A stretch of 64,000 bases of DNA from Azolla caroliniana (lineage: Eukaryota; Polypodiophyta). This document shows, piece by piece, positions 1-10,400 of the stretch (the stretch's first letter is position 1; every line of letters begins with the position of its first letter). The translations under genes were made by a program, and so were the position numbers. The stretch spans positions 15,996,001 through 16,060,000 of the forward strand of contig JBHGNT010000013.1 in the NCBI GenBank assembly GCA_043228905.1. Reading direction: 5' to 3'. The notes below the pieces were generated by a model. It was not told the DNA's origin, made no database searches, and saw only the letters and a list, made by a program, of their open reading frames with translations.

Positions 1-78
1 TCCACTAACTTTTCTCATCTTTGCTTTGAGGAAGGGCATGAAATTCGGGATCCTGGCCTTTGCCGGGAATCAGATATT

Positions 79-103
79 TTAGGGTTAGGGTTAGGGTTAG
101 GGG
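79..103. repeat. Short TTAGGG tandem repeat
   Basis: Four consecutive TTAGGG units are visible, the first preceded by TT. This is the vertebrate/Asparagales-type telomere unit rather than the usual plant TTTAGGG. Four units are too few to call an interstitial telomere, and similar telo-box motifs occur in plant promoters. Confidence 0.6.
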
Positions 104-381
104 TCTGCAGGACTCTGATATCCTGAGATTAAAGCAATGATAGACCAGAGACTCTCCGGCCAGAGGAAATTAAAGCTGCAAGTACGGTTGAATTTCTAGG
201 ATTAGAGGGGTGGGGGTGGGGTTGGGGAGTTTTTTTAGCGCAAGGGTGTGAGCCTTGAGGATAGTAGGGTTTTTTGTAGGCGGAAGAGATCTGCAGATTT
301 GAGGCCCTCCGGAGAGAAGATGGAGATATACAGAGATGAGAAAGCTAGCGAATCTGTGTGGTGAGGGGACAACCTCCCTCT

Positions 382-415
382 AGAGACAGAGACAGAGACA
401 GAGACAGAGAGAGAC
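382..415. repeat. (AGAGAC)n microsatellite
   Basis: Several tandem AGAGAC units grade into AGAG. The surrounding 1-1400 interval shows no convincing gene; the open frames there are short and lack recognisable domains. Confidence 0.7.
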
Positions 416-419
416 AAAG

Positions 420-1400
420 AGAGGAGTGGTGGGCATGTTCTTTTTGTCAACCATGTCCATGGGTCTTTTGTGGATGGAGTTGTTTCATTCCACATTTGAC
501 AATCAGATTGTATGGTCACTCCTGAAAGTCCCTATGATGGCCGTCCTGACCAAATCATAACACGAGAACTGCCCATCGGCCGACCCTTGCAAGCTTCTCT
601 ATTTTTGTTCGGAAATTTGGACTCGATTTGGGACGCCCTAAATCATCGTATATGTCCCTACCAACCATTTTGTCCCATGGTTTGTGTTGGATACATTTAG
701 GTTTGTGGATTCATAGTTGTGTGTCGCATTTAAATAGAGTATATTGCCCCACCGCTTCTCTTCTATATGGTCCCAAGATCCAGACCACGTAGGAGTTCGA
801 AACAAGTAAATGTCTCTAAACATCCTCCCCCCTTTATTCACACTTTCCATGTTTCCTCCCATGTAAAGGTGTATGATGTAATTGCGTGTTCTTATATATT
901 AAATGGCGATAAGCGTGTATTGATCATCAGAAATAACGTGTACATAAATGAACATTTTGTTCACGAAAACACAAGGCTTTTTTATTTGGCTTTTAACAGT
1001 ACATACTACATGTACATGTAGAGTTTATACATTAGGAACATCTCCTCTTAAGTAAAGTATGTATATGGTTAACAAGGTGTTTTTTGCCTCATTCTACACT
1101 ATAATGGCACATTTCTCACATCCATTTCCTCTACTCAATATTAACCAAGCCCATATCCACACATTTGCTCTTGCCCTTGAGAGGATATCTTTTATGTAAT
1201 GATATAATTGGTGCTAAATAGAGAAATTCATTACCTTGGAATAAGCCCACATAGTCAACATTACCCAAATTGTATACAACTTGTCTTGTAATAATTTTTC
1301 TTCTCATATTAGCATTAAGGACACCAATCATATAAAAAAGGCAATAACACGTAACTAACCCAAAAAAGGGGTCCATCAAAACTTTTGATAAAAGAAGACA
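420..1400. other. Intergenic stretch, nothing recognised
   Basis: AT-rich DNA with only short open frames and no domain, RNA gene or repeat boundary that I can defend. Confidence 0.5.
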
Positions 1401-1404
1401 TTAC

Positions 1405-2400
1405 TTCCTTGGACTAAGAAGGCATTACAAATATTGTTGCAATCTCTTCGGTTCATGTTCTGGCAGAAGGGGATTGTACATTTGGAAGATGTGGTTGATA
1501 ATGAATCTCAATGGTTGTCGGATTTTGAAGATGCCAAACAATGGTTATGTATTCCCCCAAATTATGGATTTATTGGGGAGAAATTACAAGATATACCATT
1601 GTTGCAAGGATCTTTGCCATTGAAAACAAATTTTGCACCTTGAATGGATTGGCGGTTACAAGATGGTACACGCTTGTTATAGGTCACTACAAATATATTG
1701 TATCATCATGCGATGGCATCATTATCTTGGCTATCTCCTAAAGTAGCAAAATATTAAAATTGTGGAATGTATGTAAGTTAGATGCAAGGTGGTGGAAAAT
1801 ATTACAACGTGGTTGGCATTCCCATCTACCATTTCGTGTAAAGGTATTAATATTGAGAGTCATGAATGGTGGGTTCCCATTAGGTTCGGCCTTAAAGAGA
1901 CGAGGACTAGGGTCTGACACTTGTTTCTTTTGCACCGTTCCATTGGAGGATAGTACACATAAGTTCATTAAATGTCCTATAGCGTGTACCATTTGGAAAT
2001 ACTTATCGGACATTTGTCAAGTTTTAACCCGTTGTTGTTTGAGACCTCAACAATGGGCTTTTTCTCAATATGTTCAAAATGGTTCAAATTATGAGATGGA
2101 GATATTGTTCCAATTTTTACGTCATTGGGGTCTACAACACAATTGGAATATGCATAATGCTTTCATGTTTGATAATAGACATGGGGTGAAAGCTTATATA
2201 AAGAATCTTAAAGGTATTCTCATGTGGAATTTTTGGATGTTAGAGCATGTGGGGATCATTTCCTCAAATGCATATTCAGGTTTTTAAATAGCATTAAAGA
2301 ACGTCCCTCTCCCTACATAGGCATATGATAGGTATAGGAGACTAATAAGTGGATTTTACGTACAATTAATATAATTGTGTGCTTTTACCAAAAGAGAAGG
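1405..2400 (+). mobile_element. L1-type LINE, 3' fragment (copy 1)
   Basis: This is the 3' end of a non-LTR retrotransposon ORF2. Near 1895-2010 a reverse-transcriptase-associated zinc-binding motif is readable (CFFC, then a spaced H and C: CFFCTVPLEDSTHKFIKC), which is the zf-RVT region that follows the RT domain in plant L1 elements. The same text recurs at 5880-5990 and 14080-14140. The fragment ends near 2350-2390 with the family 3' motif (AATTAATATAATTGTGTG) shared with the other copies. It is 5' truncated, as is normal for LINE insertions, and interrupted by stops, so it is non-functional. Confidence 0.75.
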
Positions 2401-2699
2401 GGGGGGGGTGTTCAATGTAAGGATGTGGTGCATGAAAATCCATATGTAGCATTGGAACATGCTTTGACTAGTTTCATGACATTGGTTGCTCTAAAGGAGC
2501 AAGTGCACCCATAACGTTGTTGATTGAATGAAAGTGGTAACATGAAATGTGAGAGGGGCATGTTCTCCTCATAAGAAGTATATATTATGGGAAACTTTGT
2601 TAAGTAGAGAATGAGATATATTATGTGCAGTTGACCATACGTGTCATGAGTTCGTAGGATCCACAATTCATTTGCGTGGATATTCATCATTTTATGCAA

Positions 2700-5600
2700 G
2701 ACATCTTAATAATCATTAGTCAAGTGTGGTATTAATCCTACGGGATAAATATTATTCTGAAGTGGTGCATAATGATCCTTATGGTTAGTTTTTGGTTCTA
2801 GAAATCACCTTTTTTGGCAAGGTTGTGTGGGTGGTTGGGATTTATGCCCCTAACCAAGCCACTCAATCTATTGCATTATGGGGTTCACTCCTTCAAACCC
2901 TATGTGTAGGCGGCCTAGGATTACTTACGGTTGATTTTAACATGTGTGTTGATCCATCTCAATCTACGTCTAAACATTCAATCATGGATGATCTTGGGCA
3001 ACTTGCTTGGGATTCATTGGCTATGGAGGTTCTGAAGTTGGATGTTTGGACATGATTGCACATTGGGAATGATCCAGGTTTTACCTTCCAATCAGCTCAA
3101 CATAGACAAACATGGAGTTGGTTAGATAGAATGTATGTGATGCATGATGATTCGTTTATACCGACATCACTTTGTATGAAAGTTCTACAAGATGTACAAA
3201 TCCTTGGAAAGCCGAGTCCATTACGTTTTAACTCTTCTCTTTTGCTTCAACCTCACTTTGATTCTCTCATGGAGCAAATTTTGGTAAATTTTTCACAACA
3301 AGTGAATCTTAAAGGAGTTAAAGCATGGGATATGACGTTACGAAACATTAAGATCATTCATCGTATGTATGGAGTAACTAATGTTGAACGAAGAAGAGGT
3401 ATTCTTCAACAATTCTTACAAGTTCTCTCCAGGTGTAATGCATTATTGATACATGCACCATTAGATGAGAAGCTTTTGGATATCCAAAGTCAATTGCATG
3501 TTATTGTTTCTTAGTTGTAATGCCAAAGTTATTGTTATGCTAAGATGCGACAACTCAGGGATGGGTTCATAGATAATCAATGTCAATCTCATTTGTTTTT
3601 CCAAGTGTTACATCCTAGTTATTCTCATTCTAATGTGATACATGTGAAGCAAGGGGATGAATTGATAATGGATCCTACTACAATAATTGACGTATGTGTT
3701 CATTACTTTTGATTGGCCCACAATTGTTAATGACAAATGAGGTGAGTTGAGCACATCATGAGTTTTATGATGTGGTTGGGTGTATTGTGCATGACCTCAT
3801 TGGTCATGAATTGGATGCGGATTTCACTAAGGATGAGGTGGACACGGTTTTAAGGCATCTTACTAATGGTAAGATCCTTGGTTAGGATGGCTTGAAAAAT
3901 GATGTTTTAAGCGATATTCAAACATTTTAAAGGGGCCCTTAACTTTGATGTTTCAACATTCTTGGGATTCTGGTCGTATGCCTCAAGCTTGGAAGGTTGG
4001 TCTAATTAAATTAGTTCCAAAGGTGGCATCTCCCGAGTCATTTCATCAATGGAGACCTATTTCTTTGATGGGGGGGATTGTATAAGATATTTACAAAGTT
4101 CTTGGCAAATAGATTACAAAAGTATTTGCCAAAGTTGATACATCCCGCCCAATATGGTTTTATTGCAGGTAGGAATATATTACATAATGTATTGAATGTT
4201 CAAATGACCATGGATTATGCTCGAAACACTCATCAATAATTGATTATGGTGCAATTAGATTTGGAGAAACCTTATGATCATGCTAATTGGTCCTTTGTTT
4301 CTGGATTAATGCATACAATGGGCTTTGGACCTCGTATGTCTCGCCTCATATTTTTATTAGGACAAGATGCGATGTCTTGAGTAATGCTTAATGTTGGAGT
4401 TAGATCAAATATTGCCCTCACAAGATCCGTTTGTCAAGGATTCCCTCTTAGCCCATTGTTGTTTGCTATTGTTACTCATCCCTTGTTAGTCATGCTATCA
4501 AGGCTTGCAACAAATGGTGACATTGTGGATCTACACCTAAATCCATCTGGAGGGAAACTAGCATCACAGTTTTTGGCTCATGATTCTTTCATGTTTCTAC
4601 AAGCCTCACGAGAGAATCTTGAGAAGGGGATGCTTGTATGGAACTAATTTGCATTGGCTTCTGGATTACATATTAATTGGAGGAAGTCTAGTCTCGTATC
4701 ATGTACTGAAAGGGATTTGGAACGTTTAGGATGACAGGGATCTGTGGTGAAGAAAGGCTCTATTTTTAAACATTTGGGCTATCCATTAGGAATGAATGTT
4801 ACAAATGGTCAATTAATTCAACAGATGTCTAGTAAGTTGGGGGATAAGTTCATGTATTGGAAGTCACAATCTTGGTCATTTCATGTACGTTTGAAGGTTG
4901 TACAATGTATTTTGGAACCCATGATATTATATTACTTGCCATTGTTGCCATGGACAAAAGGCTTTGCATTATGTTTTGCAACCTCTTCGATATTTGTTGT
5001 GGAAGAAGAGGGATAAGATGAGAATCACTTGGGTTGCGTGGAATCATCTAGGAACCCCTAAGCGCTTGGGGGGAGTTGGAATATTGAAATTATCTATGCA
5101 TATGATGGCTCGTAGATTTTCATTATTACAAGACATGTGTTCAAACTCACAACCATGGATATCTATTGTTCAATATTTCATTGAGAACAAGGGTTTAACA
5201 CATGGGAGGACAATGTTTAAGGCTTCATGGTGGCAATAGCCGAATGGATGTATTTCACTTAGGATTCTGGGCTCTTCATGTGTTCAACACTTGGTTACCT
5301 CATGGCAAGAAGCACTCTTGTTATGTGTATGGAAACCATCATCTAGTAGAGAGGATTATAATTCTTTGCAAAAAGAGTTACTTGTGCCTTCTCGATTCTT
5401 ATGTTGGCCAGGAAAGGAAAGATTGCGCTCTCAATTTAATTGTTTGTTTCGTTTGGAGGTCAAAGAGGTGGGAGATGTAGTTAGGGCTCCATCTCAAAGA
5501 ATTTTGGAGTTTGTTGAAGCGCAACAATTATTACGCATCCCGCCTAATTATGGGTTCATTTGGCAACAACTACAAAATATTGCATTGATGCAAGGTCCCT

Positions 5601-6395
5601 TACCTATACAAACAAGAGAACTACTGTGAATTGATTGGTGTTTACAGGGTCAAACGTCGTTGTTACAAGTGACTACTAATCTTTTGTATCATTGCTCTAT
5701 TGAGTCTCTTGAATTCAATTTGTTATCATCTAAGGTTGAAGAAGAATGGAAAATACACAAATGAGTGACAAATCCTACAACGTAGTTGGCATTCTAAATT
5801 GCCACTCGTAGCAAAGGTCTTCATTGGGAGAGTTTTGATTGGAGAATTGTCTTTGGGATTAGCTCTAAATCGTCGTGGACTAGCAACGAGTAATTGCTTT
5901 TTTTTGCACTGTTCAAATGGAAGATAGTTATTGTACTCATCGATTTATACAATGTTTAATTGCTTGTCAAATTTGGAGTTACATTTCTCAAATTTGGCAA
6001 GTTTGATCACGATGTTATTTGACACCTAGACAGTGGGTGTTTGCACAATTTACATAGGTTGACCCAAAATCAAAGATAGAGGTAGTTTTTCTATTTCTGA
6101 GATATTGGGAATTGCGTCATAATTGGAACATGTGCAACACTTTTGTATTTGATGGTAGACATAGAGTGAAAGCATATCTATGAAAGGTGAAGGGAGTATT
6201 AATGTGGTAATTTTCTTTATTGGAGCAAGTGGAAATGCTTTTCTCAGTGGAGTGTTCATATTGCCTATTGGCAATACAAAATGTTCCACTACCCATGTAG
6301 TATAGTTAGTGGGTAACAATACTCCATTGTCACACCCATTGTAAATAGCGTTTTTTACACACATTTATTAATATAATTGTGTGTTTTCACCCAAA
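2700..6395 (+). mobile_element. L1-type LINE, long 5'-truncated copy (copy 2)
   Basis: A 3.7-kb remnant carries, in order, the C-terminal part of an APE-like endonuclease, a reverse transcriptase, the zf-RVT zinc motif and the family 3' end, which stops near 6370-6395 just before an A-rich/GA tract. It is the most complete member of the three-copy family here. ORF1 and the N-terminal endonuclease are missing, consistent with incomplete target-primed reverse transcription. It lies directly downstream of copy 1 in the same orientation. The 2401-2700 interval between them shows nothing recognisable. No target duplication could be assigned. Confidence 0.8.
2717..6010 (+). pseudogene. L1-type ORF2 (endonuclease-reverse transcriptase) pseudogene
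   Basis: Frame-by-frame reading gives endonuclease text at 2790-3180 (VGIYAPN; VDFN for the usual GDFN; SWLDRMYV), an RT at roughly 3840-4900 with LDLEKPYDHANW (for the usual LDLEKAYDxVxW), CQGFPLSPLLFAIV, and LAHDS where active elements have FADD, then HLGYPLG. The zinc motif follows at about 5890-5970. The catalytic YADD/FADD box is destroyed, and many stops and frameshifts interrupt the frame, so no active enzyme is possible. The family assignment rests on motif order; the precise L1 clade cannot be given. Confidence 0.8.
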
Positions 6396-6420
6396 AAAAG
6401 AAAAAGAGAGAGAGAACCCA

Positions 6421-6615
6421 GATGGATGTAGCTCAATTGGTAAGGTTGCCCAATGGAGACCAGGTGGTCATGGATTCACCTCTACATTCCATACTGGCAT
6501 CTAGTGAATTAAGAAATATATATGGAGTATATAATGGAGAGGTGAGGAAATATGGGTTTCGAACCCAAGACATAGTGGCTTGTAGTGTAACAACTTACCA
6601 ATAGGGTAAGCTAAT
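6421..6615 (+). mobile_element. tRNA-derived SINE-like unit 1 with tRNA-like motifs at both ends
   Basis: A Pol III box-A-like motif (TAGCTCAATTGG, 6429-6440) is followed 32 bases later by a weakened box B (6472-6482), as in tRNA-derived SINEs. At the other end, on the minus strand, there is a strong box-B match (GGGTTCGAAACCC as the complement of 6554-6566) and a box-A-like ATTGGTAAG (complement of 6592-6612). The unit therefore has inward-facing tRNA-like heads. It lies directly after the 3' end of LINE copy 2. Unit 2 repeats the whole arrangement. It is not a functional tRNA gene: the cloverleaf does not close. Confidence 0.6.
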
Positions 6616-6616
6616 T

Positions 6617-6619
<3 letters not shown>

Positions 6620-6651
<32 letters not shown>
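6620..6651. repeat. (GA)n microsatellite between the SINE-like units
   Basis: A perfect AG/GA run separates the two tRNA-like units. It may descend from the simple-repeat tail of unit 1. Confidence 0.85.
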
Positions 6652-6654
<3 letters not shown>

Positions 6655-6835
6655 CAATTGGTAAAGTTGGAGACTAGGAGGTCATGGGTTCAACCCCTAC
6701 ATTCCACAGTGGAGAGGTGAGATAAGATATATGTATGAAGTATGTAATAGAGAGGTGAGATAATTGGGTTTCGGACCCAAGACATAGTGCTTGTACTGTA
6801 ACAACTTACCATTAGGGTACGGTACTTACGATAAT
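6651..6835 (+). mobile_element. tRNA-derived SINE-like unit 2 with tRNA-like motifs at both ends
   Basis: A second copy of the unit at 6421. Box-A-like AGCTCAATTGG lies at 6651-6661, and a better box B (GGGTTCAACCCC) starts at 6686. On the minus strand a box-B-like motif (complement of 6766-6778) and ATTGGTAAG-like text near 6812 close the other end. It lacks about 35 bp of the middle present in unit 1. It ends in an (AGAGAT)n tract. Confidence 0.6.
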
Positions 6836-6876
6836 GAGAGATAGAGATAGAGATAGAGATAGAGATAGAGATAGGG
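6836..6876. repeat. (AGAGAT)n microsatellite
   Basis: About six AGAGAT units directly follow SINE-like unit 2, the position expected for a SINE simple-repeat tail. Confidence 0.85.
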
Positions 6877-6962
6877 ATTCTTCATATTCAATTCATGTCC
6901 CATAAGGGGATTAAATAGTACAATGAGGTTTAGATACATAGGGATGCATCATCATTCACTCA

Positions 6963-7409
6963 TGTTAAGAAAACGTGAAGAAGGCACTCGGGCTCTTCTT
7001 ATGTGCGCGGCGGATCGTAGTGTGCTGGATCGTTAGCGTGCTCTAAACAGACAGAGAAAGGAAAGGGGACTTACCTCTGTAGTAGCAAAATGGTTTTCTT
7101 CTATTACATGTAGAGCTCAACTTGCTCTCGTCAGTCTTCTGGTCTCTCACTCTCTCAGAGTTCTCTACTCACTATATCTCTGTTTTTTCTTACTGCTACC
7201 TTCCTATTCACTCTCACTTACTTTTACCTAAGTCATAAGTTATTACACATGCAGCTAATTAGCTGTCAGTCGCTAAATAGCTGTTCAGTCGCTAATTAGC
7301 TGTCCATAGCTAAATAGCTGTTTTACCTTTTTGTTCACTAGTAGCTAAATAGCTACTATAGCTTATTTCTCATAAGCATCACATACCATGTTGAGCTTGC
7401 TTCTCAACA
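6963..7409 (-). repeat. 3' LTR of copia family A
   Basis: 447 bp. Element-sense ends are TGTTGAGAAG...TTTCTTAACA. The U3 region (about 7255-7345) holds a cluster of palindromic AGCTAATTAGCT/AGCTAAATAGCT units. Compared with the 5' LTR it lacks one 18-bp repeat unit and differs at one other base. Confidence 0.95.
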
Positions 7410-7422
7410 CTCCCCCTCAAGC
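7410..7422 (-). other. Polypurine tract of copia A
   Basis: Element-sense GAGGGGGAG abuts the 3' LTR. This is the expected plus-strand primer for reverse transcription. The copia at the right edge has the same tract beside its 3' LTR. Confidence 0.8.
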
Positions 7423-7449
7423 TCAACTTATTCTTGCTTGAGGTTCTCT

Positions 7450-10400
7450 TCAATCTTCTTTTCCATTTTGCTTTTTAGCCATCTCATCAATGTTTACAAC
7501 TCCCATCATGTTCCGAAACTGTGTATGTTTTTCCACACTCAATCCCTTCGTAAGGATATCAGCAACCTGCTGATTTGTATTCACATACACCAGATCAACT
7601 TCACCTTCCATCACTTTTTCTCTAACAAAGTGATAATGCACCTCAATGTGCTTTGTTCTTGCATGGAACACTGGGTTCTTTGCAAGCTGAATGCTGCTCA
7701 TATTGTCACACCAGATTGTGACAACACCATCTATATATACTCCCAGATCAGCAAGCAGTCTTCTGATCCATACTTCTTCACATGTGGCTATTGCAGCCCC
7801 TCTATACTCAGCTTCTGTACTGGACAATGCAACAGTAGCCTGTTTCTTGCTACTCCATGAAATTCCTGCACTTCCTAAGGTAAACATGTATCCACTTGTG
7901 GATCTCCTGTCTGTTTGGCTTCCAGCCCAATCAGCATCTGTATATCCTTCCAGATTTATGTCTAGATCAGCCCTGTAAAATAGTCCAAAGTTCTGAGTTG
8001 CTTTTACATACCTCAGAATCCTTCTGATGCAGTCCAAATGTGGCTTTGTTGGCTGTTGCATAAATTGGCTGACTAATCCAACAGCATAGCTCAAATCAGG
8101 TCTTGTTATAGTCAAATAAATAAGGCTGCCCACCATAGACCTGTACATGTTTACATCTTCTATCTTGGCTCCCAAATCAGCCCTCAACTTGCAGTTTTTA
8201 TCAAGTGGTACAGCAATAGGTTTGCATCCAAGCATACCATACTTTTTCAACATAGTTGTTGCATACTGTTTTTGCAACATACATATACCACTTTCAGATC
8301 TGATGATTTCAATACCAAGAAAATATCTCAGATCTCCCAAATCTTTCATATGAAACTGCATTTCCAGATTTTTCTTCAACTTTCTTATTTCATCCACGGA
8401 ATCTCCTCCAATAATCAAATCATCTACATAAATCAGAATAATAACAATGCAATCATTTTCACTTTTTACATACAAAGAAGGATCAACTTTTGACATTTTG
8501 AAACCAAGATTTTTCAGAGAATCTGAAAGTTCTCTGTGCCATGCTCTTGGTGCCTGTTTCAGTCCATAGAGAGCTTTTTCCAGCTTACATACATAATCAG
8601 GATGTTTCTTATCTTCAAAACCTGGTGGTTGACTCATATACACTTCTTCTTCCAAGTTACCATGTAAAAAAGCATTTTTTACATCCATGTGATGCAAAAT
8701 CCATTTTCTGGCTGCTCCTACAGCAAGTAGTGTTCTCAAGGTTGCCATCTTTGCAACCGGTGCAAAAGTCTCATCATAATCAATCCCTTGCATCTGAGCA
8801 TATCCTTTTGCAACCAATCTCGCTTTATGTCTACTTACATTCCCATTGGAGTCATGCTTTGTCTTGTAGACCCATTTGCAGCCTACCACATTTTTCTCTT
8901 TTGGTAACTTCACTAAATCCCACGTTTTGTTCTCAGCCAATGCATCAATCTCTTCTTGCATTGCATCCATCCATTTCTTCTCAAATTTTGCTTCTTCAAA
9001 GCTGTTTGGGTCAGGGATCTGTACCACCTTAGACATATATGCATAGTGCATAGCCATATATGTATCATACCCAAATCTTTCCACAGTCTTTTTCTCTCTA
9101 TCTGATCTTCTCAGTTTCTGATTTGCATTCTTTATTGCCTTTTCCATACCAGGGATTTTCATTTCCTGTATTCCAAGGAAATCATCCAAAGACATATCTG
9201 AATCTTCATCTTCCATGTTTTTTGATTGGTCATCCGGGATTTCATACTCTGGCATTTTCTGTTTTCCTTTTTTGTCATCAGATTTTTTCTGTCCAGTTTT
9301 TCCACTCCATGAATTTGAATCAGATTTACCATCTGAGCTTTTTGATGGTCCAGAACATTCTGTTGATGTTGGACTTTGCTGTCCAACCTTGCTTCCATCT
9401 CTGTGGCAGTCTTCTACATTTTCAGATTTGTCTTTGTCTTCAATCTCATTGTCTTCATCAGTCTCTGGGTTCTGTTTTGGACTATACCAGCTGGCTAACT
9501 CATCAAACATTACATCCCTACTTGTCACAATCTTCTTTGTTACAGGGTTATAGCATCTATACCCTTTTTGTTCTTCTGAATAGCCAACAAAAATACATTT
9601 TTCTGCCTTTGGATCCAGCTTACTTCTTACTTCTGCAGGCACATGTACATATGCAAGGCATCCAAACACTTTCAAGTGTTGTAAGCTAGGCTTCCTGCCA
9701 TAAAAACACTCTTCAGGAGTTGCCTCATGTACTCCTGATGTAATACATCTATTTAAAATGTAATTTGTTGTATTTACAGCTTCTGCCCAATAGTATAATG
9801 GCATGTTCTTCTCAGTCATCATTGCCCTTGCTATGTTCACCAAAGTTCTGTTTTTCCTCTCAGCAACTCCATTTTGTTGTGGAGTATATCGGCATGTGAA
9901 CTGTCTTCTTATTCCCTGATTACACAAAAAATCAGAAAATTCATTGGAGAAATACTCTCCTCCTCCATCAGATCTCAAACATTTTATCCTTGTACCAGCC
10001 TGCTTTTCTACCATGCATTTAAACTTACGAAAACAGTCAAATACTTCACTTTTCTCCTTCATGAAGTACACCCATGTCTTCCGTGAACAATCATCAATAA
10101 ATGTAACATAAAATCTGCATCCACCAATAGATGCATTCTTTGTTGGTCCCCATACATCTGTATGTACCAAATCCAACAGATGTTTGCTTACATGTCTCTC
10201 ATGAGGGAATGGCAACCTGTTTTGCTTACCATATTGACATGCTTCACATACTTTTCCCATTTCACACTTTTTCAAGTTTGGCAGTCCAGCCACTGCATCT
10301 TTTCTCAACATATTCTTTAATGTTTGCATACTTATATGGCCAATCCTTTTATGCCACATTTCCACATCTGAGATTACACTCGTTCCATTTGCAAACATGG

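Noticed and set aside
6421-6500. A functional tRNA gene
   Set aside because: Box A and B resemble tRNA, but the acceptor and anticodon stems do not pair; a SINE head fits better.
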